Source: Paulinella micropora (taxonomy: Eukaryota; Cercozoa; Imbricatea; Euglyphida). From it: a stretch of DNA of 64,000 nt. The stretch is from positions 152,600-216,599 of the forward strand of contig BJOX01000255.1 of NCBI GenBank assembly GCA_009731375.1, written 5' to 3'. Below, one piece after another: positions 46,045-54,875 of this stretch. How positions within the stretch are numbered: the first letter of the stretch is position 1; every line of letters starts with the position of its first letter. The translations under genes were made by a program, and so were the position numbers. A model generated the notes under the pieces. That model made no database searches. It was not told where the DNA came from and saw only the letters and a program-made list of their open reading frames with translations.

Positions 46045-46242
46045 ACATTTGCTACGCGCTTGCGCCTGTGTTTTTCTCTCCACATCTAACCTGGTGCAGA
46101 GAACGGCAACGTGTACACCTGACTAACACAGCATGTAAAGGTTTAGATGTGGAGAGAACGGCAACGTGTACACCTGACTAACACAGCAGGTTAGATGTGG
46201 AGAGAAAAACACAGACGCAAGCGCGTAGCAAATGTATCTCTC

Positions 46243-46275
<33 letters not shown>

Positions 46276-48560
46276 TTATATCTATACATATATACATATA
46301 CATGCTGTGTTAGTCAGGTGTACACGTTGCCGTTCTCTCCACATGTGATAGTCAGTTTTACACGTTGTCTCGCATCCACCCCTCACATGCTGTGATAAGT
46401 TTAGCATCTTGTCTCACATCTAACCCTTACAATCCTGTGATAGGTTTACACGTCGCCTGTCTTTTAAGCCTTACATGCTGTGCTAGTCAGTTTTGCACGT
46501 TTGGCCTGTCTGTGTCTGCTGCAGGAAGTTTGCGCGTATTATCCAGAAAGTAGGCTTTCCGGTCAGTCTTGTATCTCGTCTTGTCTCTTGTCTGTCTCTT
46601 GTCTCTTGTCAGTCTTGTCTCTCTTGTCCTTGTCTCTTGTCAGTCTTTTTGCCCGCTCAGTCTTGCTCTTGTGTTGCGCTAAGTCTTGTCTCTTGTCTTG
46701 TCTCTTGTCTTGTCTCTTGTCTTGTCTCTTGTCTTGTCTCTTGTCTTGTCTCTTGTCTTGTCTCTTGTCTTGTCTCTTGTCTTGTCTCTTGTCTTGTCTC
46801 TTGTCTTGTCTCTTGTCTTGTCTCTTGTCTTGTCTCTTGTCTTGTCTCTTGTCTTGTCTCTTGTCTTGTCTCTTGTCTTGTCTCTTGTCTTGTCTCTTGT
46901 CTTGTCTCTTGTCTTGTCTCTTGTCTTGTCTCTTGTCTTGTCTCTTGTCTTGTCTCTTGTCTTGTCTCTTGTCTTGTCTCTTGTCTTGTCTCTTGTCTTG
47001 TCTCTTGTCTTGTCTCTTGTCTTGTCTCTTGTCTTGTCTCTTGTCTTGTCTCTTGTCTTGTCTCTTGTCTTGTCTCTTGTCTTGTCTCTTGTCTTGTCTC
47101 TTGTCTTGTCTCTTGTCTTGTCTCTTGTCTTGTCTCTTGTCTTGTCTCTTGTCTTGTCTCTTGTTTTTTCTCCCGTCTTTTCTCTTGTCTTTTTTCTTGT
47201 CTTGTCTCTTGTCTTGCCGTTTATCTTGTCTCTTGTCTTGTTGCACGCTCAGTCTTGTTTTCTCTTGTTGTTCCTTTCCTGTCAGTTTTGTCTCTTGTCT
47301 TTTTGCTTTCTGGTCAGTCTTGTCTATTGTCTTGTTGCGCTCTGAGTCTTGTCTCTTGTCCTGTTGCGCTTGTCTTTTTTCTTGTCTCGTGTCAGTCTTG
47401 TCCCTTTTCTTTTTGCCCGCTCAGTCTTGTCTCTTGTTTCTTGCCCAGTCAGTCTTCTCTCTTGTCTTGTTGCCCGTTCATTCTTGTCTCTTGTCTTGTG
47501 TGTGCTCATTCCCGATTGGGCCAGCACGTGGAGCGGTGTGTGTGTGTGTGTGTGTGTCTTTGTGTGTGTGCCGCTCATAGTCTTTAACTACATGGCCTAT
47601 GACTTCAAACGCTTTGACCTTCGCCATTTCTAAGTGTTGCGGCTTGTGCAGTAGCTCGTTTGAAAGCTCTCATGAAGGGTTTTCAATGAACCACGACACA
47701 AGTTCTGAGCGCAAGGATCGGCTCAGAACGAAGCGCTTGAAGTCATTGCTGATTGTACTTAAGAAGTAGGTAATTCGTTACATGTTTTGACAGGAGGTGC
47801 GTTTTACCAACTTCAGACTGCAGAACGTTGTGGGCTCGTGCGACACCTCCTTCCCCATCCGGTATGTATGTATGTATGTATGTATGTATGTTATGTATGT
47901 ATGTTATGTATGTATGTTATGTATGTATGTATGTATGTATGTATGTTATGTATGTATGTATGTTATGTATGTTATGTATGTATGTATGTATGTATGTATG
48001 CTATCCGGTGCGGCTCTTTCGCTGACAACACTCAAGAGGCACGAATCGCCCAACTTTGACCTCATCGTTCTCCATCAATGATTGCGCAACTTTGATCTTC
48101 TTGTTCGCCATCAAACATAGTGAGCGATGACATGGCCCAGCTTTGGTTTCATCGTTCTCCATCAATCATGTTGCTATAACAAAGCCTGAAGCATCAATCA
48201 ACAGCTCACGAGACGATCTTTCAAACGACATCAATCAACAGCTCACGAGACGATCTTGCAAACGACGTGCTCAGCATTGCAGTCTCTTGATTGAGAAAAA
48301 TGTGTTCAAAGCTCTTACACACACACACACACAAGCCTGGCATGGAGTAGCTGCGGCCTTGCTTGCCTGCTATGTCCTGCTCCTCCCCGATCCTCCATAC
48401 ATACATACATACATACATACATGCATGCATGCATGCATACATACATCCATACATACATACATACATGCATGCATGCATGCATACATACATCCATACATAC
48501 ATACATATATACATGCATACATGCATACACGCCCATCTGCTCACACCGCACACCACGGCC

Positions 48561-48626
<66 letters not shown>

Positions 48627-48695
48627 CTCGACTATGTGTGTGCAGATTGGAAGGACTGCACAACGAGCATGAGGGTTTCTGCAGGGTTTGCACAC

Positions 48696-48782
<87 letters not shown>

Positions 48783-48864
48783 GTAGGTAGGTAGGTAGGT
48801 AGGTAGGTAGATAGGTAGATAGATAGATAGATAGATAGATAGGTAGATAGACAGGCAGGCAGGC

Positions 48865-48900
<36 letters not shown>

Positions 48901-48901
48901 G

Positions 48902-48932
<31 letters not shown>

Positions 48933-49218
48933 GGATTGGATTAGATTAGATTAGATTAGATTAGATAAGATAAGATAAGACAAGACAAGACAAGATTAGA
49001 TTAGAGTAGGAGTAGGAGTAGGAGTAGGATTGGGAGTGGGAGTGGGAGTAGGAGTAGGAGCAGGAGTAGGAGTAGGAGTAAGAGTTAGGGTTAGGGTTAG
49101 GGGTTAGGGGTTAGGGTTTAGGGTTTAGGTTTTAGGGTTTAGGTTTTAGGGTTAGGGGTTAGGGGGTAGGGGGTAGGGGTATGGGAAGAGTAAGAGTAAG
49201 AGTAAGAGTAGATTAGAG

Positions 49219-49281
<63 letters not shown>

Positions 49282-49930
49282 GTAGAACCTTGTCGTGCCC
49301 GTCTTGCTGACGATATCGAATTGGCAAAATCTTGCAACTTCAAACCGTTTTTCTTAATTAACATCTGAGAAAACAAAAATGCAAAGCACGCTGTTGGAAA
49401 GCTTTGCCCCACGCTTTCCAACGCTGGCTTCAGCATTGCTATCGCACTAATTTTGATGGAGAAGGATGAGTCAAAGTTGGGCGATTTTGCCTCTCGAGGG
49501 TCGGTCACTAATAGCTTGCCCTTGTAACATACATAAAGCATACATAACACCTTGTCTGGTTAGTATGAGCCGGACCTGTTTCCGGGCCTGGTGTATCGCA
49601 TGGAGGACCCAGAGGTAAGCAGCCCTGCCGTGCTGTCCGTGGCCAGCCAGCTTGCGGTCGCGCTGCTGCTGCGCTTTGATGTACAGTGAGTAATGACTTC
49701 ATGCGTTTCAATTTCAACCAAAGTTTGTGTTCCGGACCTGGATCACGGCTGATAAAAAAGCTCTTGATGAGAGCTATAAATCGAACCCTTGCAAAAACCA
49801 TAAAAACTAGTCTTGGCTGAGAACGAAGCGCCTTAACTGATTGCTGGGATTAGGTGGTGCTCTTGATCTTTGTTACGGGCAAAGTAGTGATCACAGGCGC
49901 CAAGGTCAGTATAAAAAAATATATATATAT

Positions 49931-49963
<33 letters not shown>

Positions 49964-49971
49964 ATATGTGT

Positions 49972-50022
<51 letters not shown>

Positions 50023-50072
50023 TGGATAAATTTATCTCACCTGCGTGCTCCGTGTGTTACCATCCATCACCA

Positions 50073-50121
<49 letters not shown>

Positions 50122-50447
50122 AGAGTCGTCAAGACGTGTATACAGCATTCGAGAAGATATATCCAATTCTGGTGAGTTTTGTTGTTGCTGTTGTTGTTGT
50201 TGTGGTTGTTGTTGTTAGTCATGTGTGTGTGTTGGGGGGGGGGGGGGGGGAGGGGGGGGGGANNNNNNNNNNNNNNNNNNNNNNNNNNNNNNNNNNNNNN
50301 NNNNNNNNNNNNNNNNNNNNNNNNNNNNNNNNGGGGGGGGGGGGGGGGGGGAGAAGGGTGAGGGAATGTTCCATCCTATTACTACAGTATGCGTAATCTG
50401 GTGTGTAGGTCGGCAATAGAGGGGATGACTATGCAAAGTCAGTATGA
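43403..50447 (+). CDS. TBP: TATA-box-binding protein (TBP), 10 certain exons plus one possible
   Basis: TBP nucleates transcription initiation by binding and bending TATA DNA. Exons: 43403-43815, 44998-45085, 45303-45374, 45857-45903, 46525-46561, 47797-47861, 48646-48685, 49564-49614, 49854-49904, 50124-50171, and possibly 50409-50447. Phases agree at every joint and all introns are GT-AG. The saddle core is complete: [59 protein letters not shown] in the first half; [48 protein letters not shown] in the second. The four DNA-intercalating Phe positions (RFSAV, VFSSG, LFPGL, LIFVT) are all Phe. Exon 1 adds about 110 residues, mostly poly-Ser, before the core. At exon 6 the acceptor CAG|GAG or CAGGAG|GTG is open; the latter matches family length. 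The last exon ([12 protein letters not shown] then TGA) does not resemble the usual C-terminus and is doubtful. Confidence 0.93.
43825..44560. repeat. (ACT)n/(ATT)n microsatellite in TBP intron 1
   Basis: More than 700 bases of ACT trinucleotides with ATT, GCT and CCTACT variants, starting ten bases after the exon 1 donor. Confidence 0.95.
44751..44788 (+). pseudogene. Partial copy of the TBP exon 2 start
   Basis: GTAG|GAACGTTGTGTCTACGCT and on to ACACGGGCT copies the acceptor and first 30 bases of exon 2 (44994-45030), with three changes, then runs into TAG. It keeps an AG acceptor in the same phase, so splicing to it would give NVVSTLNTG then stop. Confidence 0.75.
44790..44937. repeat. 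(AGT)n microsatellite in TBP intron 1
   Basis: AGT trinucleotides with AGC and TTG variants between the pseudo-exon and exon 2. (CATA)n lies at 44594-44715. Confidence 0.95.
45342..45765 (+). repeat. Tandem array of about 80 bp derived from the TBP exon 3 / intron 3 border
   Basis: The 3' end of exon 3 (GTCACTGCTCTCGTCTTCTC...GGGAAAGTT) plus donor and downstream bases recur at about 45425, 45506, 45576 (partial), 45641 and 45719. Each ends AAAG-GGTCAGC or AAAGCGGTGAGC, keeping a GT after the same codon. The copies have diverged from each other. They lie in intron 3. Confidence 0.85.
45908..46291. repeat. Foldback in TBP intron 4: inverted arms with (TA)n shoulders
   Basis: The left arm 46037-46091 and right arm 46189-46243 are reverse complements with one mismatch (about 55 bp), each with TA dinucleotides outside. 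The roughly 97-base loop carries two direct copies of GAGAACGGCAACGTGTACAC (from about 46098 and 46155). The RNA could fold into a long hairpin. Confidence 0.85.
46302..46520. repeat. 44-bp degenerate minisatellite running into the exon 5 acceptor
   Basis: Five units starting near 46302, 46343, 46386, 46430 and 46474 share (A/C)ATGCTGTG-TAGTCAG and TTTACACGT. The last unit supplies the polypyrimidine stretch and CTGCAG acceptor of exon 5. The inverted form of the unit makes the loop repeats of the adjacent foldback. Confidence 0.7.
46684..47164. repeat. 12-bp minisatellite, about 40 perfect copies, TBP intron 5
   Basis: The unit TCTTGTCTTGTC is repeated without a mismatch for about 480 bases, then decays to variants up to about 47500. 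The three + strand frames and one - strand frame are open (SCLL, KRQD and similar repeats) but encode nothing. Confidence 0.95.
47600..47745. mobile_element. Small inverted-repeat element in TBP intron 5 (MITE-like)
   Basis: TGACTTCAAACGCTT at the left is inverted as AAGCGCTTGAAGTCA at the right (one mismatch). A relative lies at about 49694-49846 in intron 8 (TGACTTCATGCGTTT ... GAACGAAGCGCCTTAA). Confidence 0.55.
47862..48000. repeat. (TATG)n in TBP intron 6
   Basis: TATG repeats with TTATG variants starting at the exon 6 donor GTATGT itself. Confidence 0.95.
48040..48330. mobile_element. MITE-family copy in TBP intron 6, with internal 38-bp duplication
   Basis: Contains several CCAACTTTGACCTCATCGTTCTC-like units and a tandem pair of CATCAATCAACAGCTCACGA plus following bases (48194-48268). 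Related to 49311-49500 and 51589-51790. Confidence 0.5.
48400..48626. repeat. (CATA)n and (CT)n in TBP intron 6
   Basis: CATA/CATG tetranucleotides (48400-48530), then a CT array that forms the polypyrimidine tract of exon 7. Confidence 0.9.
48700..49280. repeat. Mosaic repeat gradient in TBP intron 7 with telomere-like core
   Basis: (GATA)n and (GGTA)n pass into GATTA, GATAA, GACAA, GATTA, GGAGTA and GAGTTAGGG units. Around 49083-49165 the units become TTAGGG, TTAGGGG, TTTAGGG and TTTTAGGG. The array then returns through GGGGTA, GAGTAA and GATTA to (GATA)n. Confidence 0.9.
49311..49500. mobile_element. MITE-family copy in TBP intron 7
   Basis: Shares GGAAAGCTTTG, CTTTCCAACG-TGGCTTCAGCA and GATGAGTCAAAGTTGG with the well-bounded copy at 51589-51790. 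Confidence 0.6.
49919..50118. repeat. (TA)n, (GATA)n and (CT)n in TBP intron 9
   Basis: Three microsatellites fill the intron; the CT run is the polypyrimidine tract of exon 10. Confidence 0.95.
50233..50351. other. Poly(G) runs around a 70-base assembly gap
   Basis: About 28 G-rich bases, a gap at 50263-50332, then 19 G. It lies in the last TBP intron and may hide the true C-terminal exon. Other gaps in the window: 18509-18518, 27632-27641, 33692-33815, 39475-39484, 40570-40740, 41706-41715, 43022-43229, 63613-63694. Confidence 0.85.
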
Positions 50448-50884
50448 CAGAGAATAATACCCAGTGGACTCATGATATCAAAATAGCAATAAAAATGCTT
50501 GAAAGCACTTCAGCCTAAATTACCAAACAAAGCAGTTTCACGAAACAACACAGAAAACCTGTCAAGTTGGTTGAAAAGTGAAGTTACTAGAACCTGAGGT
50601 AAAGTAATGCGCTTAGTTTCACATGCAACATCCCTATTCCCCTTCTTTCTTCTTCCCTTGTTTGCTCCTGTTGTAGACATCACCCCCCGGATAGCCGGTA
50701 AAAAATATATTTTTTCCAGTATCGTTTGTCTAGATTGTACCTAATTACATTTTATTACTAGTCTGTTGCAGTTTTCTTTTTCTGCTTCACTGAGCTTATA
50801 TAACGAGATATCATTCTCTTTTTTTGAGGATTGTGTTTGGTTGTATTACATACTTTTTCTACGAACTATCGATTGCATTACATT

Positions 50885-51478
50885 TAGAGTAAGCCCGCTC
50901 ATGTTTATGAGTAGAAAATTTTGTGCGGCGGAGAGAAATTATTGCACAAAGCAAAGAGAGGCGTTAGCGGTGGTATGAGCCCTCAAACTGCTCAGAGAGT
51001 ATTTATGGTGAGGAACTCGATTCACTGTTACGACTGATCATCATAACCTTTTATAGTTGATGAATCATGAACAGACAGGACGGCTGGCGCGGTGGCAAGC
51101 GTTCTTGTCTTGTTTCGATTTTATAATAGTCCACCTGTAGTATAGTGGAAGCGAAATGTGGTCGCTGATATCCTCTCTAGGCTAAAGTTTAACTCAGAAT
51201 TATCGGCGCTGGTGTCCACTGTGGAGATAAAAGACTTGTCTACTGACAAGGTGTACGAGGTTAGCCACATCGAGGCGATGTGTATGGCGAATGGAGTCCG
51301 ATACGACCGCACGTGTCTACTGTACAGCCCACAAGGCCCAGATCACGGGGTATGTTGTGAGTTACATACACAGGAGGACGCTGAGTGGTCCTATGCGGCA
51401 TATGAGAATATGAATGCGAACATAAAGAAGGAAGAGGAGACGCAGGAAGCTTATGCGGAGCCTCCTCAATGCGCATAA
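50885..51478 (+). pseudogene. Old Ty3/gypsy pol fragment (RNase H region), Gypsy-2 family
   Basis: Reads FMSRKFCAAERNYCTKQREALAVV, then with TGA or TAG breaks LREYLW, TTDHHNLL, LMNHEQTGRLARWQAFLSCF, NVVADILSRL, and an open stretch VRYDRTCLLYSPQGPDHG...DAEWSYAAYENM. Each piece matches the Gypsy-2 pol at about 55.2-55.8 kb on the other strand. It ends at 51478, exactly where the copia-type LTR begins. 50448-50884 shows nothing I can name. Confidence 0.85.
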
Positions 51479-51480
51479 CA

Positions 51481-51959
51481 GTTGATTATGTAATTACACT
51501 GTCACTCACGTACCTAATACCTTACACTCCGGTTTGCTGAGGGACTCCGTTAGAAGCCACGATGCGGTGGCAATCTACACTTTTATTACTGTGGACATTC
51601 AAGTAGCAAAACATTCAAACTTTGACTTTATCTTTCTCAATCAATATTTGATATAAGGAAATGCAGCGCACACAGTTGGAAAGCTCTTATCCTAAGCTTT
51701 CAAATGATGGCTTCAGCACAGTCATATCACTTCGATTGATTAAGAACGAGGATGTCAAAGTTGGATAGTTTGCCACTTGAATGTCCACAGTAATAATCCA
51801 CAAGTAGATAGCATGAGAACTGACAAACTCAAGCGTAATAACGAAACTGAAATAAAGTTAGCACGACTGTAATTATTACACAATGATTATTGTCCAATCG
51901 TGAATGCCAATATAGACAGTTACGTCCGTTACAATTATTGACTAGAACTATGCAGTCAT
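51481..51959 (-). repeat. Copia-type LTR family B, left part, interrupted by a MITE
   Basis: The reverse complement of 51959-51791 and 51588-51481 matches 16345-16611 (CATAGTTCTAGTCAATAA..., CAGCAAACCGGAGTGTAA..., TAATCAAC). 51471-51480 reads gcgcataaca, the inverse of the TTATG primer-site motif. The LTR is interrupted by the MITE at 51589-51790 and by Gypsy-2 at 51960; the remainder is at 62257-62326. Confidence 0.8.
51589..51790. mobile_element. MITE, 202 bp, TIR CTGTGGACATTCAAG, TA target duplication
   Basis: The ends CTGTGGACATTCAAG and CTTGAATGTCCACAG are perfect inverted repeats, flanked by TA on both sides. Removing it restores the copia-type LTR seen at 16.25 kb, which confirms the borders. 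The inner part is also self-complementary (AACTTTGAC...GTCAAAGTT). TA duplication suggests mobilisation by a Tc1/mariner-type transposase. Confidence 0.8.
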
Positions 51960-52177
51960 TGTACTATCCCCAACGATAGCTCAATGGAAGAGTAAGTCTG
52001 TAATATAACCAAACACAGTCCTCAAAAAAGAGAATGATGTCTCGTTATATTAGCTCAGTGACTCAAAGACAAAAAGCAGCAAAAAGATCATGATCAAATT
52101 GGCATTTCAGACTTGTCAGGCCAGACGAAATCTATAAATAAGTTTTTTACCTGATAATTCAAGGGATGATGTCCACA
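51960..52177 (-). repeat. Gypsy-2 3' LTR
   Basis: 218 bp; on the + strand TGTACTATCCCC to GATGTCCACA. Confidence 0.95.
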
Positions 52178-52202
52178 GTACCCCCTCCCAGTTTTTTATG
52201 GT
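52178..52202 (-). promoter_or_regulatory. Gypsy-2 polypurine tract
   Basis: The - strand reads AAAAAACTGGGAGGGGGTAC immediately before the 3' LTR. 52203-52997 is the 3' non-coding region of the element; I see no gene in it. Confidence 0.75.
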
Positions 52203-52997
52203 GGAACTTCGTTTCCTACATAATACGCTTTGAACTGATTTCTTTTCTGACTAAGATTCGTTTATAGTTATGTATGAAGATACATCAACCCACGAATTAG
52301 CAGTTATAAAACAACAATGATACTTGCCCCTGTATCAATCGTATATATACTCTAGCACATTCAGTATCTATATTAAAATCTTCCTCTTTCTTCTGTCGAT
52401 AAGATATTTGTGCAGTATGTCCAAGTATAACGTTTTATGGTTGAGTAATAATGCAATGTCGCCATTTCCATATATATGTAATAACCTGTCGTCTGTTTCC
52501 ATAAATACATTTGCTTTTTGTGAAAACATACCCTTGTATAAATCTGTATCATTTAATATAGTGTCAGGTGATCAAGTCTGACGACTATATCAGAAGTTGG
52601 GTTGAGTGTGCCCTAACCTTGCTATATGCAGATACAAGTAGAGATCGATGGAATCCGGTGTAGCAGTTCATGTTATTAAAATATATCAGTTCTTGATTAG
52701 ACTGTAGAGTCTTTAATGAGATCATCATTCTGTTACTAATGCGGGTCTTATCCAGGAAACACCATCGCTCACTCAAATAGCGATCTAGTAACGGTGCTGT
52801 TTCGTGGCAGTCTCGTCTATCTCTGCCGAAGCAAGAGAATAGAATGCTTATTTTTTGTCAGCTGTGTCTTGTTAATCTCTAAAAGAATGAATGCTGTAGT
52901 AGCTTTAATATCTAAGTAAGGTTGTCGGGACGATATTGGATCAATGCTATGTTCGCAATCGATCAGGTCCACAATATTTCTAGAGAAAAAATACTTA

Positions 52998-53485
52998 CTA
53001 TAGACACCGTTTACGCGCGCGGACTCCTTTACCTGGTGGAGGACATCCAACCAAAGTTAAGTCTAAGGTAGACTGTTCGAGGACGTCCCAAATTTTGTGA
53101 GGGATTGCGCCTTGTGCCAAGTCAAAAGGAATGTCCAGCACCCCTCGTGGTAGTGCTTGTATGGTCCACGCGGTATGATCTTTATCTGTGGGAGATATGG
53201 TATCATCCCATGTGTCAAGTTTCTTGGTGTCTTTATATACCGGAAGGTATTGTCTTACTTTAGGATCTTCCACTGGATCCAGACTCCTCCAGAAATGTAA
53301 GACTGGTTGTATTATTTGTGCCGCAGTCGAAATTCGATTCGATCGCGTATGGCGTTTGTGAGGTACTGCCATGACTCTCATGAGATATAAATCTGAGAGC
53401 GTGTCATCGGCTACGTGTTGAGCCGCAGGCCTCACCAAGTAAAAAGCGTCTTTGGCACATGAAATATGTCCAATCGCATCTCCTT
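52998..53485 (-). pseudogene. Gypsy-2 Pol C-terminal domain, cut off by a TAG
   Basis: In the same frame as the preceding piece but after a TAG at about 53486-53488. FYLVRP...LYLMRV, FWRS, WDDTI, TAWTIQ-LPRGV-DIPFDL and IPHKIWD match the last 150 residues of Gypsy-1 Pol (FYLCRP...FFLMQV, FWRS, WDASI, PWTVQ, VVDMPFEL, IPLRIWD). No known domain recognised. Confidence 0.75.
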
Positions 53486-53488
53486 CTT

Positions 53489-54875
53489 TCTAACTGGGGT
53501 GAACGAGAGTGTCATTGCTCGCGCGAGTGTCTTGATCTCCGTCATCGCTCCCCTCTTGATGGATTCCTTGCGAACGTGCCGTCCTTATCGCCTTTCTCTG
53601 TCTGTCGTAGATAAGGTCATTTTGCGCTCTCCTTATTTGCGACTCCGTGAACTTTCCTTCCGGCACGTTCGACTCCACCCTTTTGCGGGTCTGAGTCCCC
53701 GCCGCACTTTTGCGGTCGGTGGCCCGCTTGTTCTCCAGCTCAGCATCCTCCTTCTCCGCAATTGGTGCCCTGTATGCATCCCGTTCCGAGATATCCTCCT
53801 GACGGATTGGTGTGACCTCTTTAAAGTCAGCCTCCATCCGTTTGAGTGCTTGATCAACTGACTCATCTTCAAGTAGGAAGGGATCATACTTAATCAGCCT
53901 TCGTACGTTGACTATTTGAACTTTTCCTCTGCCCCTGATTTTATAATTCAAAAGCCCATCTGTTCCATGATCTGGTATGGTCCTTTCCAGTGGATGAACA
54001 GCTTCGAGCTGACTCCCTGAGGAACCTGAGGATGATACAGTAGTACAATATCCCCGACCTGAAATCTGACTTGATCCAGGTGTGCCTGCCTGACACCTTC
54101 AGCATCAGTCTTCCTGCGCTCCGCCTCCCTATGCGCCTGTACTATTTGCTCCGCCTCCATCTTCGCCCGAAGTCTCACCCCAAACAGCTCATCCTGATCT
54201 GCTCATGAATCTTTTGGGTGCAGCAGTGAGGCTGGGATGGCGGGCTCACGCCCATATACCAATTGGTATGGCGAGACGCAACCTTTTGAACCACCTAACG
54301 CTGTAGAGAGTATGCAATTCATAGCAAAAGCAAACGAGGATGCTGCCTCCACCCATGCCTTTTGGTTATCCTTCTTCATACAATACATCTTCAGCGCGGC
54401 CTTGAGGGGTCTATGCACCCGCTCTATCTTGCAGTTCGCTCTGGGGTTATGTGGTGACATATTGCAATTTCATGCCGTAATATGCAGATAGCTTGTCGAT
54501 GACTTCATTATTAAAGTCAGAGCCTCGATCTGAGCATATTTTTCTCTGCAGCCCAATCTGTGAGATGATCCTGTCAATCAACGCCTTGGCTGTTGTTTCG
54601 CCCGTAACGTCTTTGACTGGGACCACCCATACATAGTTGGTGGCTCTGTCTATGGCAGTTAGAAGGTATCTGTAACCTTCCGTCGTGACCGGGAAAGGTC
54701 CTACATGATCAGTGTGTAAGAACTCGAACATTCCTAAGTGTAAAGGAAAAGTCCCGATCAGGCCAAAATTCGCCTTCAATGGTGTTTTGGATGTCTTGCA
54801 TGGGATGCATGCATTGACCTGTTCATCAATATTCTCCTTCATCTTCTTCCACCAGAATCGTCTCGAAATGAACAT
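53489..54875 (-). pseudogene. Gypsy-2 integrase and linker, several frame breaks
   Basis: Pieces in order: 54875-54465 with FWWKK, CIPCK, LHTDHVGPFP (first Asp), CSDRGSDF (second Asp); 54460-54203 with NPRANCKIERVHR (Glu) and QLVYGREP; a TGA near 54200; 54178-53955 with DIVLLYHPQVPQG and HWKGPYQIM (GPY/F motif); then 53951-53489, charged. The zinc region has HNC but Gln in place of the second His (AQPG against SHPG in Gypsy-1). It cannot give an intact integrase. Confidence 0.85.

Noticed and set aside
46480-47587. Overlapping [12 protein letters not shown] and KRQD frames
   Set aside because: They come from the 12-bp minisatellite in a TBP intron. The known splice sites on both sides place it in non-coding sequence.
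49615-49690. Open continuation after TBP exon 8 ([20 protein letters not shown])
   Set aside because: The GTAAGC donor and the exact match of the joined exons 8 and 9 to TBP length show this is intron.
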